DNA from: Siphonodentalium dalli
Taxonomy: Eukaryota > Mollusca > Scaphopoda > Gadilida > Siphonodentaliidae
Assembly (NCBI GenBank): GCA_032622095.1
Contig: CP136063.1
Location: 217,513,982 to 217,577,981, forward strand
Length of the DNA: 64,000 bases
Direction of reading: 5' to 3'
Position numbers and translations under genes: made by a program. Below, piece after piece: positions 41,576 through 52,871 of the stretch. The notes beneath the pieces were generated by a model. The model was not told where the DNA came from. It saw only the letters and a list, made by a program, of their open reading frames with translations, and searched no databases. The number at the start of each line of letters is the position of its first letter. The first letter of the stretch is position 1.

Positions 41576-43570
41576 GGTTATTACCAGTATACTGTATGTT
41601 ACTTCCAATATCTTATGTATGTATAATCACCTGTCTTTAGTGTTTATGACGTTTCACTGAGCCAGATGAACACTACAAATTCTTTGTATTCCTGGAAAGA
41701 GAGAATGATATTAAAGTTTAGATAACAGTATGTACATTTATAGCCATACACAGTGAAACACTATTTTCTTTCAAGATGTATGAAAAATTCACCCCTTATT
41801 GGCCAGGGTGCCTTAAAGTATAATTACAGGCAACAGTGAAACAATAGACTCCCAAGTTGAATAAATACATGAAGTGTTGACACATGTCTATTTGAGTTGA
41901 CACATCATACATGTCTATTGACTGCATGGGGTGTTTATGTACTGGTGTCAACTGTATTGCATAAGCAACCAGTATTTTACCAAAGGAGAAAACAGTCATA
42001 ACTACTATAGGTTATTTGAAACTTTGGTATGGATTATCACACCTATATGAAGTGTTATTTTCAAGGATTATCATGTGCATTTATTTCAAATTGTCCAGTT
42101 ATTTTCCAAAAAGGAGTTGAAGTTGATACAGCCCATTGGACATTGAAAAATATTGGGAGACCAGGCATACTGTAATACCAGTGAGAATTTTATTCAACAC
42201 AAATTTATAATAAAAAAAGAAAGGAAAAAAAACAAACAAATTTATAATCATTAAATCACAAACAAAAAACTTCCCAACAAACGATTATATAAAATGCATG
42301 TTATGGGTCTATAATGCTGGAATATGAAGAAGTTTACTTTGAAACTTTTTTATTTTTCAGGCCAGTTTGGCAAAATTACCTTTTTTCAAAAAAACTTATG
42401 ATATTCTCAAGGGGGGGGGGGGGGGGGGGGGGTATTAAAATATTTGTAGGAAGGTATGCTGTTTTTGTTTTTTTGCATCTGTCAATTTTGGGTACCCACC
42501 ACCCCCAAACCTGTAAAAAAATATTGTTTTCCTCCCAAGTTGGGGAGTCCCAACACCCAAATTTAACTAATTTTCCTCTAAAACTGCATAAAAAGTATTA
42601 AAAACCCAACTGATATCACTCATATGACTGAGAATATTGTCCTTTAGTTCAAATGACAGTTTATCCTGTTCCAGAAGCTGTTTTAATTGAAACAAATGGT
42701 TAATACAGATAAATATAAAGATTTTTTTTCAAATATATGTATACCACATACATGTACATTCATTGGAGTTTCCAGGTCAGTGCGTGATGAGAGTATGCTA
42801 TAGGCAATCCTGGGTGGTCAAATTCCATACTGCTAAATGGAAATTCTAATGCATCGTTATAGTGAACAACTAAAGTAACCCATCAGAAGCTGATAGGTGC
42901 ACATAAAACACTGCATATCCAGTGAGATATAATTTTCCCCTGCAAGCTATTACCGGGTACATGTACATGTACATGAACCGAACATGTGTTTTGGCTGTAA
43001 TACATTTTAAGCAGATAACATCTCAGGTCAGTGAACTCAATCTTTACTTTTGAGTCACTGTTGACATTTTGTAGATATATCCATGACAGTTGTTAAGCTC
43101 CAATTCAAATAGAGTTGACATATTTTGAAAATAAATATTTAGAACTGCATAGAGAGGATATTTACCAGGCTGCATTTGGAAATATTATTTTATAAATTGA
43201 TGATATTTGCACAACTAGGTCATTGTGCAGGATACACACAATGACCATAGTTTCTAACTATTTCCTGATTAGTCTGTCAACCAGCCAATTATCTAGTATT
43301 ATTCCATACCACTTTTGTTCATCAACTGGAGCAACTTCTATTATACTAAATGACAGGCAGTCACTATGTCAGACTTGGAAACTTTAGGTGTGTTGTGAGA
43401 GCAACAGATCATCTGAGTTTATAAACATGCAAATAATTCATTGATTAGCTAGATGCACTGATGACAGTTATTTTCTAGCCATTGATAGCCACATTAATGT
43501 TTGAGACAGTTGCTCGCTCTTTTTCCATGCAAAAAATGCATAAATGTCAAGTAGTTAAATGAGGACATGT
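41576..43570. other. Low-information intergenic stretch
   Basis: Contains a run of about 22 G at 42,411-42,432, a short palindromic 'acatgtacatgtacatg' near 42,959 and otherwise AT-rich sequence. No exons with paired splice sites recognised. Confidence 0.35.
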
Positions 43571-43583
43571 TTATTTATTTCAG

Positions 43584-43660
43584 TTTTACGAAGCTTCTCT
43601 CCAAAGGGTGTCGGAAGGAAATTTTACACCTCACTGTCCCATTTGCAACATGCCAGATTA
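43584..43660 (+). CDS. Candidate terminal exon (HCPICNMPD end)
   Basis: A strong acceptor TTTATTTCAG is followed by an open frame of 25 codons, FYEASLQRVSEGNF... ending TPHCPICNMPD and a TAA. A Cys-x2-Cys tail at the end of a frame right after a polypyrimidine acceptor is exon-like, but I found no upstream partner exon. Could be chance. Confidence 0.25.
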
Positions 43661-43854
43661 ATGTCACCTCCACTAAGTAACATAAATAAGGTGTTTTTGC
43701 AGTTATAATATGTTTTAAACTGTTAAAAATGTCAAATCTGAGCACAAAAAGTCTTTAGTAACAAAATTGCATGAGGTTGTAAAAAATGGGTTTTTTGCCT
43801 CTCAGACTCGGACCCCCACCAACACCGGCATACCTTCCTGCAATTTTTTATTAC

Positions 43855-43870
43855 ACCCCCCCCCCCCCCC
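43855..43870 (+). repeat. Poly-C tract
   Basis: About 16 C, preceded by 'ccccaccaacacc'. One of several long G/C homopolymers in the window. Confidence 0.7.
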
Positions 43871-44298
43871 TGATATTTTAATAAAAAATTTAACCAAGTG
43901 CCCAGACACAAATATCTGGTGTATGTTGAAAATCCTTAACCACAAAGATTGTGATTATAAATATATTTATTCACATAAAGTAGTAAATTGTCTATGTACG
44001 GTACGGTAACTTACCATAATGCATGATCCAAAAGTCAGTTTTTTAACAAAAAATCTGTGTTCGCATAGTCACAACAATCTGGTATATGGCCGTTTGGTGT
44101 GCTGTCACATGACTGAGTATACACTCCGGACCGCCAGGACGTAATTACAGAAACAAATAAGAAGTCGGCTATCCCTTCTATATTAGTCCTAGAATTCATG
44201 ATTGAACAAGTTGATATTTAATGACACAACTCGCAACTTGAGTCACAAGACCAAAACATACATGTAGGCTAACACTCTTAAAAAAGTGTTTGCTATAT
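43871..44298. other. Nothing recognised
   Basis: No exon or repeat end supported. Confidence 0.3.
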
Positions 44299-44299
44299 T

Positions 44300-44398
44300 A
44301 GCCCTTTCATGACGGGGGCCACGTTGGTGCAGCACTAAATATCATGTACCAGTGCATTCTCCTAAATATGCGAGTTGCCCATAGGGAGCCTCACATAT
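44300..44398. mobile_element. TTAA-type double-hairpin MITE (CCCTTTCATGA family), left third
   Basis: 'ttagccctttcatgacgggg' then 'ccagtgcattctcctaaata', cut by the hAT-like element starting at 44,399. Confidence 0.55.
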
Positions 44399-45376
44399 TA
44401 GGCTTGCCACGATTAGTCGATTAATCGACTAACCTTTTACATGTGTGGTAGTCGATGGTTATTTACTTTCCTCAACGAATCGACCGAGGGGAGGGTCGGT
44501 ATGGTCGTGTAAGTAAGCAGGACTGTGCACCCATGACATGTCTGGAAATAAAAGTTAACAATGTATGCAGCACAATATACCACACGACAGCCTGTTCTCT
44601 CATTAGTCCAAGTCTTCTTGTACTAAAACCAGCTAAGATATTGGGATGGCGATGCTGGCATCGCCATCCCAATATCTTAGCTGGTTTTAGTACAAGAAGA
44701 CTTGGACTATTCTCTCATCAGACTCGCTACTTTGCAGCTTCCTTTACCTTTGATGTCGCAGCCATTGTTTGACAATCAGCTTCAAAGAATTCTGTGGGTG
44801 ACATGTTCTCAGTCGTGGTGGGCCAGCGGCATTCTTTGCTTTTGATGTCAGTGCTGACACAACTTTTTATTAAAAATGTCCAGGTAAAACATTGAAGTAA
44901 ATGTGACTGCATCCCCATCACCCCCCACAAAAGCTCAAGTATCTGCCAATGTCTACCAATGTCCTTGTTAACTTCAGTGCAAGTGCATGCCTTTCGCCAC
45001 AGTTTCGCTCTTTTAGCTGACTTAATGCGAAGAACATGCTCTGCCGAAATATGTATCAGTGGCTCGTGGCCTAGATTAGCTTTACTTTACTGCACAGATA
45101 CTGTAATGTTGTGTGTGCAGTTTGCAGAAACATCTGGCTCATCAGCAATTATGGGCAGTATTTATTAGTAAGGGCATGTCTATAACTACATCGGGACAAA
45201 TGCGAACATGAGTATTCCTTGTTGTATATATGAAATAAAACAAGGAACACCAGTTGACAGTTTATACAGAATGGATGTAAAGTGGTCATCGTAATCGATG
45301 ACGGAAATGGTAATCGATTATCGGCTTTGGCTTTATCAAAGGTTCATCAATTATACGATTAATCTTGGCACCCCTA
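44399..45376. mobile_element. hAT-like remnant with GATTAATCGA termini
   Basis: Left TAGGCTTGCCACGATTAG and right AATCTTGGCACCCCTA are imperfectly inverted and resemble the TAGGGGTGCCACGATTAATCG type of hAT end. A minus-strand ATG (MAATSKVKEAAK, near 44,770) could be a transposase start but stops at once. A 106-bp palindrome is inserted at 44,604. Target duplication not convincing. Confidence 0.5.
44604..44709. mobile_element. 106-bp palindromic MITE with 9-bp duplication (TAGTCCAA type)
   Basis: TAGTCCAAGTCTTCTTGTAC ... GTACAAGAAGACTTGGACTA, perfectly inverted nearly to the centre, flanked by TTCTCTCAT on both sides (44,595-44,603 and 44,710-44,718). Same TAGTCCAA start and duplication length as 46,247-48,051. 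Confidence 0.9.
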
Positions 45377-45477
45377 ACAATAATAGGGGTCAATTTAATT
45401 TTTTTAATTTGTATAGCATTTTGCACCATTGGGCAGATTTTGTATAGCATTCCCTACCAACACAAGTTTTTAACATC

Positions 45478-45872
45478 TATCTATCTACTCGATACTCCAT
45501 CGCCCTCAATGTGCTGAGGATTATGTGGAGGTCCAGGTGCTACCACGGCCGAGTAACTTTATAACCCTGTGGTGACTCCAGTAGCGTTATTTAACGTGCA
45601 CACAACGAGGCGTGTACACGGGTCAGCCATTAATGTCCGCGCCCGATCGGACAGCGTACTGAACCCACGACAACATACCTGGACAAGTGTTGTAATGGGG
45701 GGAAGTCGGCATTTTTGCATTCGGATCTTTATTCAGTGATCTCGAATGAGACTTTTCAGCCTGACAAACTTGGTATCTGACCGAGTTCTGATTTTTGTCA
45801 GAATACCCTGACCAGGTTACGATCCCCGGTTCGATAGCACGAGAGACCAGTACGCTACCTCTCGGCCACCGA
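45478..45872 (-). mobile_element. tRNA-derived SINE
   Basis: On the minus strand it starts with a tRNA-like head (A-box-like TGGCCGAGAGGTAGCG, then a worn B box GGGATCGTAACC). A ~300-bp body with 'gtgcacgttaaataacgcta' follows, ending in a GATAGATAGATAG-type tail at 45,478. No protein coding. Confidence 0.55.
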
Positions 45873-46067
45873 TTTTTTCATTGTAAATTGGTTAATAGAA
45901 GAAATTGGAAATTGCATAGCAAATTGCAATGCGAATCCAGTTAAATCGAGTCCTGAACAATAATATTTTCACAATTTTTTTTCAGAAAACCACCTCTATG
46001 ATATTTGTGTTTTGGTCGGGCAGTTCGCCATTCAGCACGATGTATCATTGACTGCTGCATTTTGAGG

Positions 46068-46140
46068 AGAGGATAGCTCAGTTGGTTTGTGGGCCGGACT
46101 GAGCTAAACCTTTGATATTGTTGAGGGTTCGAACCCGACA
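46068..46140 (+). mobile_element. tRNA-like SINE head (pseudo-tRNA)
   Basis: A box TAGCTCAGTTGG and a perfect B box GGGTTCGAACCC spaced about 45 bp apart. The flanking sequence does not pair as an acceptor stem, so this is a SINE head or pseudo-tRNA, not a working tRNA gene. The 3' limit is unclear. Confidence 0.55.
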
Positions 46141-46736
46141 TAGTATCTGTCATTCTGTCGGACTTTGTATCGCCATCTGCATCCCCAGTACCGGTACATC
46201 ACGAATCAACCACCGATGACGATGACGTCGATGTCACGATCAGTGCTAGTCCAACAAATTAGACGATTCGGATTAAGGCCTATTTTAATATTTGGACATT
46301 TACATGTATGTGGCCTTAATCCCTCATCGTCCAACCATGGGCATGAAAAATTTGAACGCTACGAAGCCACATTTTGTATGTGGCAAGGGCATGCCCCTTT
46401 AACTTACACTGTTCACGTCCAAAGACACAAATAAAACTACAAATAAAAAACACATACCTTTTGTTAGAATGTTAAATATCATGACTGAACTAACTAGCAT
46501 AAATTTGTGTCACTGTTAATCCATATAATTTTATAACAACTCAACCGACAGAAATATTCAAACCCGTCTTCGCTAGCGAACACATAGAAAACGAAAGCAC
46601 GCGCATGCGTAATAGATCAGAAATCTGGGAAAACCCCGGAAATTAACATAATTTGTTTGTATTTGAAAATGGTGTATCTGTATCTGTATGTGTTTCAGCG
46701 CTGGAGCCTCTCGACTGTATTTGCGCTGTGGGAGGA

Positions 46737-47138
46737 CTATGCTGTTTTATCCGTTGTTTCCTCGCATGTGCTATCCTCCAGGCTGTTCCACTCCTCGATA
46801 GCTCGAACAAAGAACGAGTGTCTAAATTGTGCCGTGTTAGCTCGTATCCTTTCGATGGAGTTAGAGTTAATACACTCCTCCTTTTCGACAGGGTTTGATG
46901 TTATATAGCCTGGGTACTTTTTCGCCTTTATTTTCCTTCCTTTCTTTTTTGGTATTAGTATGTCTTTTGATCGAATAGCCGGCACCAGCCCATCCACTAC
47001 TCTGCCGAACAGCTTCATTCTCATCGTGTTTCTTCTTTGGTGTAGTGGCTCCATAAGTTGTTCCATTAGCATTTCAGTTACGGCCCCTTTTGTTCTTGCG
47101 TGGTAGTTGTTTTCGATGGTGATATGTTTTCCAATCCG
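46737..47138 (-). pseudogene. Non-LTR retrotransposon (LINE) ORF2 C-terminal fragment
   Basis: The open frame reads ...ARTKGAVTEM, LMEPLHQRRNTMRMKLFGRV, VDGLVPAI, ..., FRHSFFVRAIEEWNSLED, stop. The spacing of 'L..RR....R..L', 'GLV' and 'R.SFF.R.I..WN.L' is typical of the tail of jockey/RTE/CR1-type ORF2 after the reverse transcriptase. No RT core (the YADD motif) is present upstream, so it is 5'-truncated and dead. Confidence 0.7.
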
Positions 47139-47389
47139 GGATTAAACTAACAAATATGTAATTCTGACAACTTTTATATCATAATCTATGTTTGAACACA
47201 AAGAATACTATCTCCGCTACAGGTAAGACTCATGTATTTGTAGAAAATTTCAGATAGAATGGTATTTTGAAGGGGTTATATCGGTGGTCACTGGTGTTGA
47301 CCTGCTTCAAAATTTGTGCAAACTTGGATTTCAGCTGTTTTATTAGACTAGAAGGATTAATACAATCGTAAATGTCCAAATATTAAAAT

Positions 47390-48008
47390 GGGTCCGTGAC
47401 AACCCGCCCCTTTCACTCCGAGACAACCCGCCCCGGGACAACCCGCCCCCTAAAATTAATTAGCGGTAATTAGTGGCTAATTAGGAGGTGCGAGGGGATT
47501 ATGAGATGTTTGTATAACGAAACTGGGTTGTTCTTTATAGATTTTTATTTGATATACCGTAACAATAAATACACATGTAATATAATATAACTTATGAACA
47601 CAAAAATGTATGTATGAACCTGTATGAACGAAGATTATAAACAAAATTTAATAATAATTTGGGGCTGCTGCTGTTGGCTGTTGTGATAACACATGCATGC
47701 ACTGTGATAATGAACCATTTGCATCAAATGTTTGTTTTAAAAGCTCCCCTTTTAATTAGTCTTCTCTTACCTTAGGCCTAAGTGCCGTTCATTTGTCAAA
47801 ACATCGTGTCATTCTTTACTCCAGTCCACGCATTGACATAATTAATGAATAAACACATGTTTTGTTGGTCAAAATCTTTAATAATATATCATCAAAGAAC
47901 ATAATCACTATTAACAATTTCTGGACAACCCGCCCTTATTTATCGGGACAACCCGCCCCGAAAACAGCAGAGGGGCGGGTTGTCTCGGGGGCGGGTAATC
48001 CCGTTCCC
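47390..48008. mobile_element. 619-bp GGG-ended element with GACAACCCGCCCC repeats, 8-bp duplication
   Basis: Ends GGGTCCGTGACAACCCGCCC / GGGCGGGTAATCCCGTTCCC (imperfectly inverted), flanked by ATTAAAAT at 47,382-47,389 and 48,009-48,016. GACAACCCGCCCC occurs three times near the left end and three times near the right, in both orientations. No ORF. Nested in the 46,247 element. Confidence 0.85.
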
Positions 48009-48060
48009 ATTAAAATATGTATTGATCCAAATAGTCTAATTTGTTGGACTAGATCAGTGC

Positions 48061-48456
48061 TCTGTGAACGATTCCAGAACCAAACAAATATTTTCAGTAA
48101 AAAGTTCAGGACCAAATTTTCTTTAAATTTAAAATATTGACATAATAGCAAAGAAAAAACTGTTCGTCGATTCAATTATCATTGACTGCGATACGTGTGA
48201 CGAGTTTGCTCGCGGACATTCGGATCAATTTCCCTCGAAAATAGGCAACATGGTACACACACAAACAAAGAATACCATTTCTTACAAAACAAATTAAATA
48301 CATTTACCTTCAAAATAACATACGTTTATCGCATTATCTGTCGGGCATGACCATCATTCGATCTATAATTTTCTAGACACGAAAATTTCAATTTAAATTT
48401 GCGAAATGTTCTATTTTCTTAAATAACTTTTTCGTCAATTTCCGGGTAATTTCGGA
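48061..48456. other. Short gap between elements
   Basis: A CpG-containing patch at 48,185-48,240 ('gcgatacgtgtgacgag', 'gctcgcggacattcgg') but no exon recognised. Confidence 0.35.
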
Positions 48457-49164
48457 TAATTCCGGGGACACACTATAAAGTGTATGCCGAGGCCGAGGCC
48501 GGCTCAAAATAAAAGGTGTAAACGGGGTGTTATGTAGCGTTTGGTCCGTTGTTTCTCAATGGATATTAATGAAATTTGGTGTATATGTCCGGACTGGGAC
48601 ATGGAATACAATAACGTTTTAATTGTTTTTAAATTAACAAATTTGTTGATTTTATTCAACTTTTTCGTTCTGAAACACACTATAAAGTGTAAACGGCCGG
48701 CTCGAATTAAAAGGTGTAAGCGGACTTGATGTCGCATTATCTTCTTTGTTTATAAATGGATATGACTGAAATTTAGTACGTATGTCCGGGTTATGGCATG
48801 GAATACTTTGACGTTTGAATCGTTTTTAAAATCACAAATTTGTTGATTTTATTCAATTTTTCGTTCTTTCGTTGTGTAAAGTGTAAGCGGTCGGCTCCAA
48901 TTAAAAGGTGTAAGCGGCTTATGTGCTTAGCGTTGTAGGTAATCGGATTAACTAATTGGCGACTCTAGACTATTGTGTTTTGGGTCATTTGAGGTTTTGG
49001 CGAAATAATAATTTAAATACATTTATTTTAAATGACAACTTTATTTAATCATAATGCATTATAATAAACACATCTGAATATTAATGTCACAAGTATGACT
49101 GACATAGTCTTCGTGATAAAGAACCCTCTCAATACTTGAATATATAATTAACCTTTAAAAAAAA

Positions 49165-49280
49165 TAATCTTCGGAATAGCGAACCTTCGGAATAGAGAAC
49201 CTTCGGAATAGCGAACCTTCGGAGTAGTGAACCTTCGGAATAGTGAACCTTCGGAATAGCGAACCTTCGGAATAGAGACA
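49165..49280 (+). repeat. 16-bp tandem repeat (GAACCTTCGGAATAGC)
   Basis: About seven imperfect units inside the long-TIR element, immediately before the SGNH-type relic. Confidence 0.85.
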
Positions 49281-49301
49281 TGTTCCCTGTTCAAGACTAA
49301 G

Positions 49302-49675
49302 ATGGCATTTTTTGGCAGCAGCTATATCAGACGACTACGTGATTTCGACCACATTATGACGCCTGGCAAAAAACGTTCTTTTGTAAAGGTGGAACAAAAA
49401 CAACGCTCTCAATCACCACAACCAAACTGAAACAACTAGAAAGATGGAATCATGACGTCGTTTTCATACAGTTAGGCGGCAACGATATATGCGAAGGATC
49501 AAAACCAGCAGCCATCGCAAAGAGGCTGATCAAAATAATCAAACGTCTCAACAACGGCAAAAGGGAGATATGGTTTGGGGAAATTCTCCGTCGAAGAAAT
49601 TTGGAAAAAGCTGGCAATATATCAATGGGGGACTTCGAAGAGCAGAGAACGAAGATTACATCTCTACCAGCCTGA
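49302..49675 (+). pseudogene. SGNH/GDSL-hydrolase-like ORF relic
   Basis: The first part (ATG 49302) reads MAFFGSSYIRRLRDFDHI, where GSSYIRRL corresponds to the family's G-D/H-S nucleophile block. After a frameshift at about 49,360-49,385 the next frame reads GGTKTTLS, then WNHDVVFIQLGGNDI with the block III Gly-x-Asn-Asp, then a helical AIAKRLIKIIKRLN stretch. It stops at 49,673-49,675 before the C-terminal His block. Domains of this kind are common as stand-alone or transposon-associated genes in invertebrates. Function here is lost. Confidence 0.6.
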
Positions 49676-50243
49676 GAACAAAGATCAGAATATATCGGAA
49701 TCGTCCGATATAAAAGGAGAATTGAACGTATTCTGAGAGGTGCCACCCAGCACCGAACATGAAACTGTATGCCGTATGTTTGTTTTATTCTGTGAATTTA
49801 ATGTCTTTATATTATTTTATGCGTTGTGATTAAATTTATTTTTATCATGTATTTCACTTTCTAAATTATTATTTCCCCCCAAAACCTCAAATGATACAAA
49901 ACACCCCAGACTAATAGTCTAGAGTCGTCAGTTAGTTAATCCGATTACCTATACCGCTAGGCACATAAGCCGTTTACACCTTTTAATTGGAGTCGGTCGT
50001 TTACACTTTATATTGTGTTTCAGAACGAAAAAGTTGAATAAAATCAACAAATTTGTTAATTTAAAAACAATTCAAACGTCAAAGTATTCCATGTCCCATG
50101 GTGCAGTCCGGACATATACACCAAATTTCATTAATATCCATTGAGAAACAACGGACCAAACGCCACATAACACCCCGTTTACACCTTTTATTTGGAGCCG
50201 GCCTCGGCCTCGGCATGCACTTTATAGTGTGTCCCTAATTCCG

Positions 50244-50770
50244 CCACCGAAACAAGAAACCACAGTGAATTTGTCCGGCTATTTGTTCGGGGCGAAAGTT
50301 GACATTTAGCAATCGTCACCCTCGTTGAATCGGCTTACGAGTGACGACAATCTCACACGACTTGCCAGTCGGAGGTTCGTGCAACACACCAGTCCATGCA
50401 GAGTCCATACATCTAGGAAAATCCTCCGATCGACTGACAACTTTGGTAAGACTGTTGGAGCAAACAGCTGTGAGTTTGGACACAAATGAGGTAGGCTACC
50501 GTATCAGCTTGTTTGAAAAATAATAAAACATATGCTCGTAGCTGCCAAAATACTATGTAATAATACCCTTTCCATATTTCCACATTTCTGGTAGAGTTTT
50601 CGAACACATCGGCCATTTTGAATGCGTGGTACTCATCAACTCGAAACCACGTGATTCCCCACCGTGGTGTTATAATGTGATAATTAATGGTTATGTGACT
50701 TTACCACACAGCGGAGATAACCACGCCTCGCATATATTGCCGGACTTGAGTATAGCGGGTTAGACAACAC
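50244..50770. other. CpG-containing patch with possible first exons on either strand
   Basis: On the minus strand, ATG at 50,616 in context AAAATGGCC starts MADVFENSTRNVEIWK followed by a donor-like AAG|GTATTA at about 50,568. An E-box CACGTG lies upstream near 50,648. On the plus strand an open frame 50,341-50,489 ends at a donor-like GAG|GTAGGC. Neither is connected to other exons, so no gene is called. Confidence 0.25.
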
Positions 50771-50831
50771 AACTGATATGACTGACCGCAAGGAACGACG
50801 TGTTTCAACTTTGGTGGACTTCGATGGTCCC

Positions 50832-50950
50832 CATATCACCAGATTCCAACAACAACAACATTTTTTGAAATGCCGCTTCAGTTGTCAGAATCGATTAATT
50901 GCCCAAACAACAATGCTAACCACATTCAACTATAGCATTAAATTATATTT
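50832..50950 (+). repeat. Fragment related to the 16,940 TTAA-type MITE
   Basis: 'gatggtccccatatcaccag', 'tgccgcttcagttgtcagaa' and 'tcgattaattgcccaaa' match 16,963-17,045. No ends. Confidence 0.55.
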
Positions 50951-51186
50951 TTTTTGCACATTTACCCACTGTGAGTGCCTTGCATCCCTATAAGTGGTGG
51001 GAATAACTGGAGATCCTACATATCCCATGCTAAAACTTACTCTAGATTCATTTTACAACAAGTAAAATAGAGCAAAATAACACGACTTAAACAAATTAGT
51101 TTTCTATCTGCAAATGATGAAGTTTTGATATAATTATTGAACAGCTTTCAATTAAATAAGAGGATCTTCAGATTAAATTTATTTTC

Positions 51187-51777
51187 TTAAAGGGGTACTG
51201 TACGCCATTTTCATTAAATTTCCGGTGACAACAACGATCTAATATCGATAATATATAGAAACATAAGTAATTTGAGTCGAAGATGTATTCTGTAAACGCT
51301 CAGGTTAATAGGCTATCTTAAAATTTAATAATTTAAAAGTTAATAATTTGATATAAATTGAATTTATGACTGGAGCCATAAAATGGCGTCAATTAAATTA
51401 CGAATTTGCGTAATCAAATAAAGTAAATGAGGGATACTGGCTTGTTAAACCGATCGCACACACGATCGCTTAAAATATTATGATGATACAGGGAGAACAC
51501 TCAAGCCACTCACTGACTAGCGACGATACAATAACTTAAATGATTATATGGGACTAGTATGCCTATAATATAACTTTTATTTGATTCATTTGGTTGAAAA
51601 CTGTACAAAAATTACCCGACAACGACAATTTGTATTTTTGCATTCCGGTAAATTTGTCATCCGTTACACTACTTCGTACTCAACAGACTTTCAAATAATG
51701 AAAAAAGTGTTACCTTATTCTCAGACTCGGAGACTATAGAAACCAACAACAACATTTGGCGTACAGTACCCCTTTAA
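51187..51777. mobile_element. TTAA-flanked element (AGGGGTACTGTACGCCA family), copy 1
   Basis: TTAA + AGGGGTACTGTACGCCA ... TGGCGTACAGTACCCCT + TTAA, 591 bp, no ORF. The second copy (54,630-55,220) has the same length and high identity, so both are recent. Confidence 0.9.
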
Positions 51778-51835
51778 GTGGGAAAAAAAATAAAACAAAA
51801 TGATAATAATTTGATGGTGTTGTGAAATCTTAAAG

Positions 51836-52622
51836 GTGGGCTAGCATCAATAAATTCACCTTTTGGAGACCTCAGTCAGCTTTTGCCTCATTTTCTTTGG
51901 AAAGTATCTTTATTATCAAATTAACAAATTTTTTGAGTTTTTTTAGAAATGTTTTTAAAAAGTTTCGTTTTTTTAGTTAAATTTCTCTATATCCCCAAAT
52001 TGGCACATGACACAATGCATAATTAAGATACCCAATGGGTGCACATCACCATCTGGAAACTTAAATCTGAGTCTAGGTCTCTCATTGCAGAATGAGGTCC
52101 CCAGAAGATGAATTTGGTGATGCTAGCCCGCTTAGCACAAGCCTGAGTTTAGTGTGTCTGTCATTTACAGAATGAGGTCCCCAGCGGCTGAATTTAGTGA
52201 CACTATCCAGCAATGACCAAATTCACCCTCTTGGGACCTCATTCTGCATGGCCTCATCTGCTAAGGGAGACATAGACTCAGATTGAAGTTCCCAAATGGT
52301 GAATATTGTGATGTACACCCATTGGGAACCTCGATTATGCATGTGGCATCTGCCAATTTGGTGATACAGAGAAAATAAACTATAAAAGAAATAGAATCTA
52401 TGTGAAGAAGTTTCTATAGAAATTTTATTGTAAAGAAACTTTACAGAGAAGATGAGGCATAAGAAGAATGAGGTCCCCTTTACAGAGAAGATGAGGCATA
52501 AGAAGAATGAGGTCCACAGAGGGTGAATTTAGTGATGCTAGCCAGCTGTGCGGGGTAGCGTCACTTAAATCACTTTCTGGGGACCTCATTCTACAAATGT
52601 ATGGCACCATAATTTCAGGCCT
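51836..52622. mobile_element. Cluster of hAT-like MITE copies
   Basis: At least two overlapping copies: 'gaggtccccag..gatgaatttggtgatgc' hairpin pieces at 51,836-52,130, then 'agcctgagtttagtgtgtct' (52,141) to 'tttcaggcctgcaag' (52,625), with a 45-bp internal duplication ('tttacagagaagatgaggca' twice near 52,440-52,500). Individual boundaries are uncertain. Confidence 0.6.
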
Positions 52623-52871
52623 GCAAGCTTTTGTATTTGTGCTGGCGAAGGTTTGGTTACAAGAAAACACTTTGAAACAGCAACTCATTGTGTTTATTTA
52701 CTTTCAATTACTAATCATATGCCATTAGAAATACAATTTTTAAAACTAATTTATATTAAGCTAACATCTGTTAGATTAATAAAATATGCGCTACAGCTTC
52801 TTTGCATAAAATTAAAAGCCGCAGTGAACATTTGACACTCATTATGTGACAAAAGTCATCAAAACTTGTAG

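Larger units (their letters stand above)
46247..48051. mobile_element. 1.8-kb TAGTCCAA-ended element with 9-bp duplication and two passengers
   Basis: TAGTCCAACAAATTAGAC / GTCTAATTTGTTGGACTA, flanked by GATCAGTGC at 46,238-46,246 and 48,052-48,060. Inverted similarity continues ('tattttaatatttggacatt'). Inside lie a LINE fragment (46,737-47,138) and a nested GGG-ended element (47,390-48,008). A 9-bp duplication is the Mutator-like signature. Confidence 0.85.
48465..50235. mobile_element. 1.77-kb long-TIR element carrying an SGNH-hydrolase relic
   Basis: GGGACACACTATAAAGTG ... CACTTTATAGTGTGTCCC, flanked by a perfect 8-bp duplication TAATTCCG (48,457-48,464 and 50,236-50,243). TIRs exceed 300 bp and contain a ~200-bp submodule ('aaaaggtgtaaacgg', 'atgtccgg', 'aacaaatttgttgattttat') present two to three times at the left. 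A 16-bp tandem repeat and a broken SGNH-type ORF lie between the TIRs. Mutator-like or hAT; not resolved. Confidence 0.88.

Noticed and set aside
44455-44772. 105-codon plus-strand frame with internally mirrored residues
   Set aside because: It is created by reading through the 106-bp palindromic MITE.
46068-46140. Functional tRNA gene
   Set aside because: A and B boxes are good but there is no acceptor-stem pairing, so SINE head or pseudo-tRNA.
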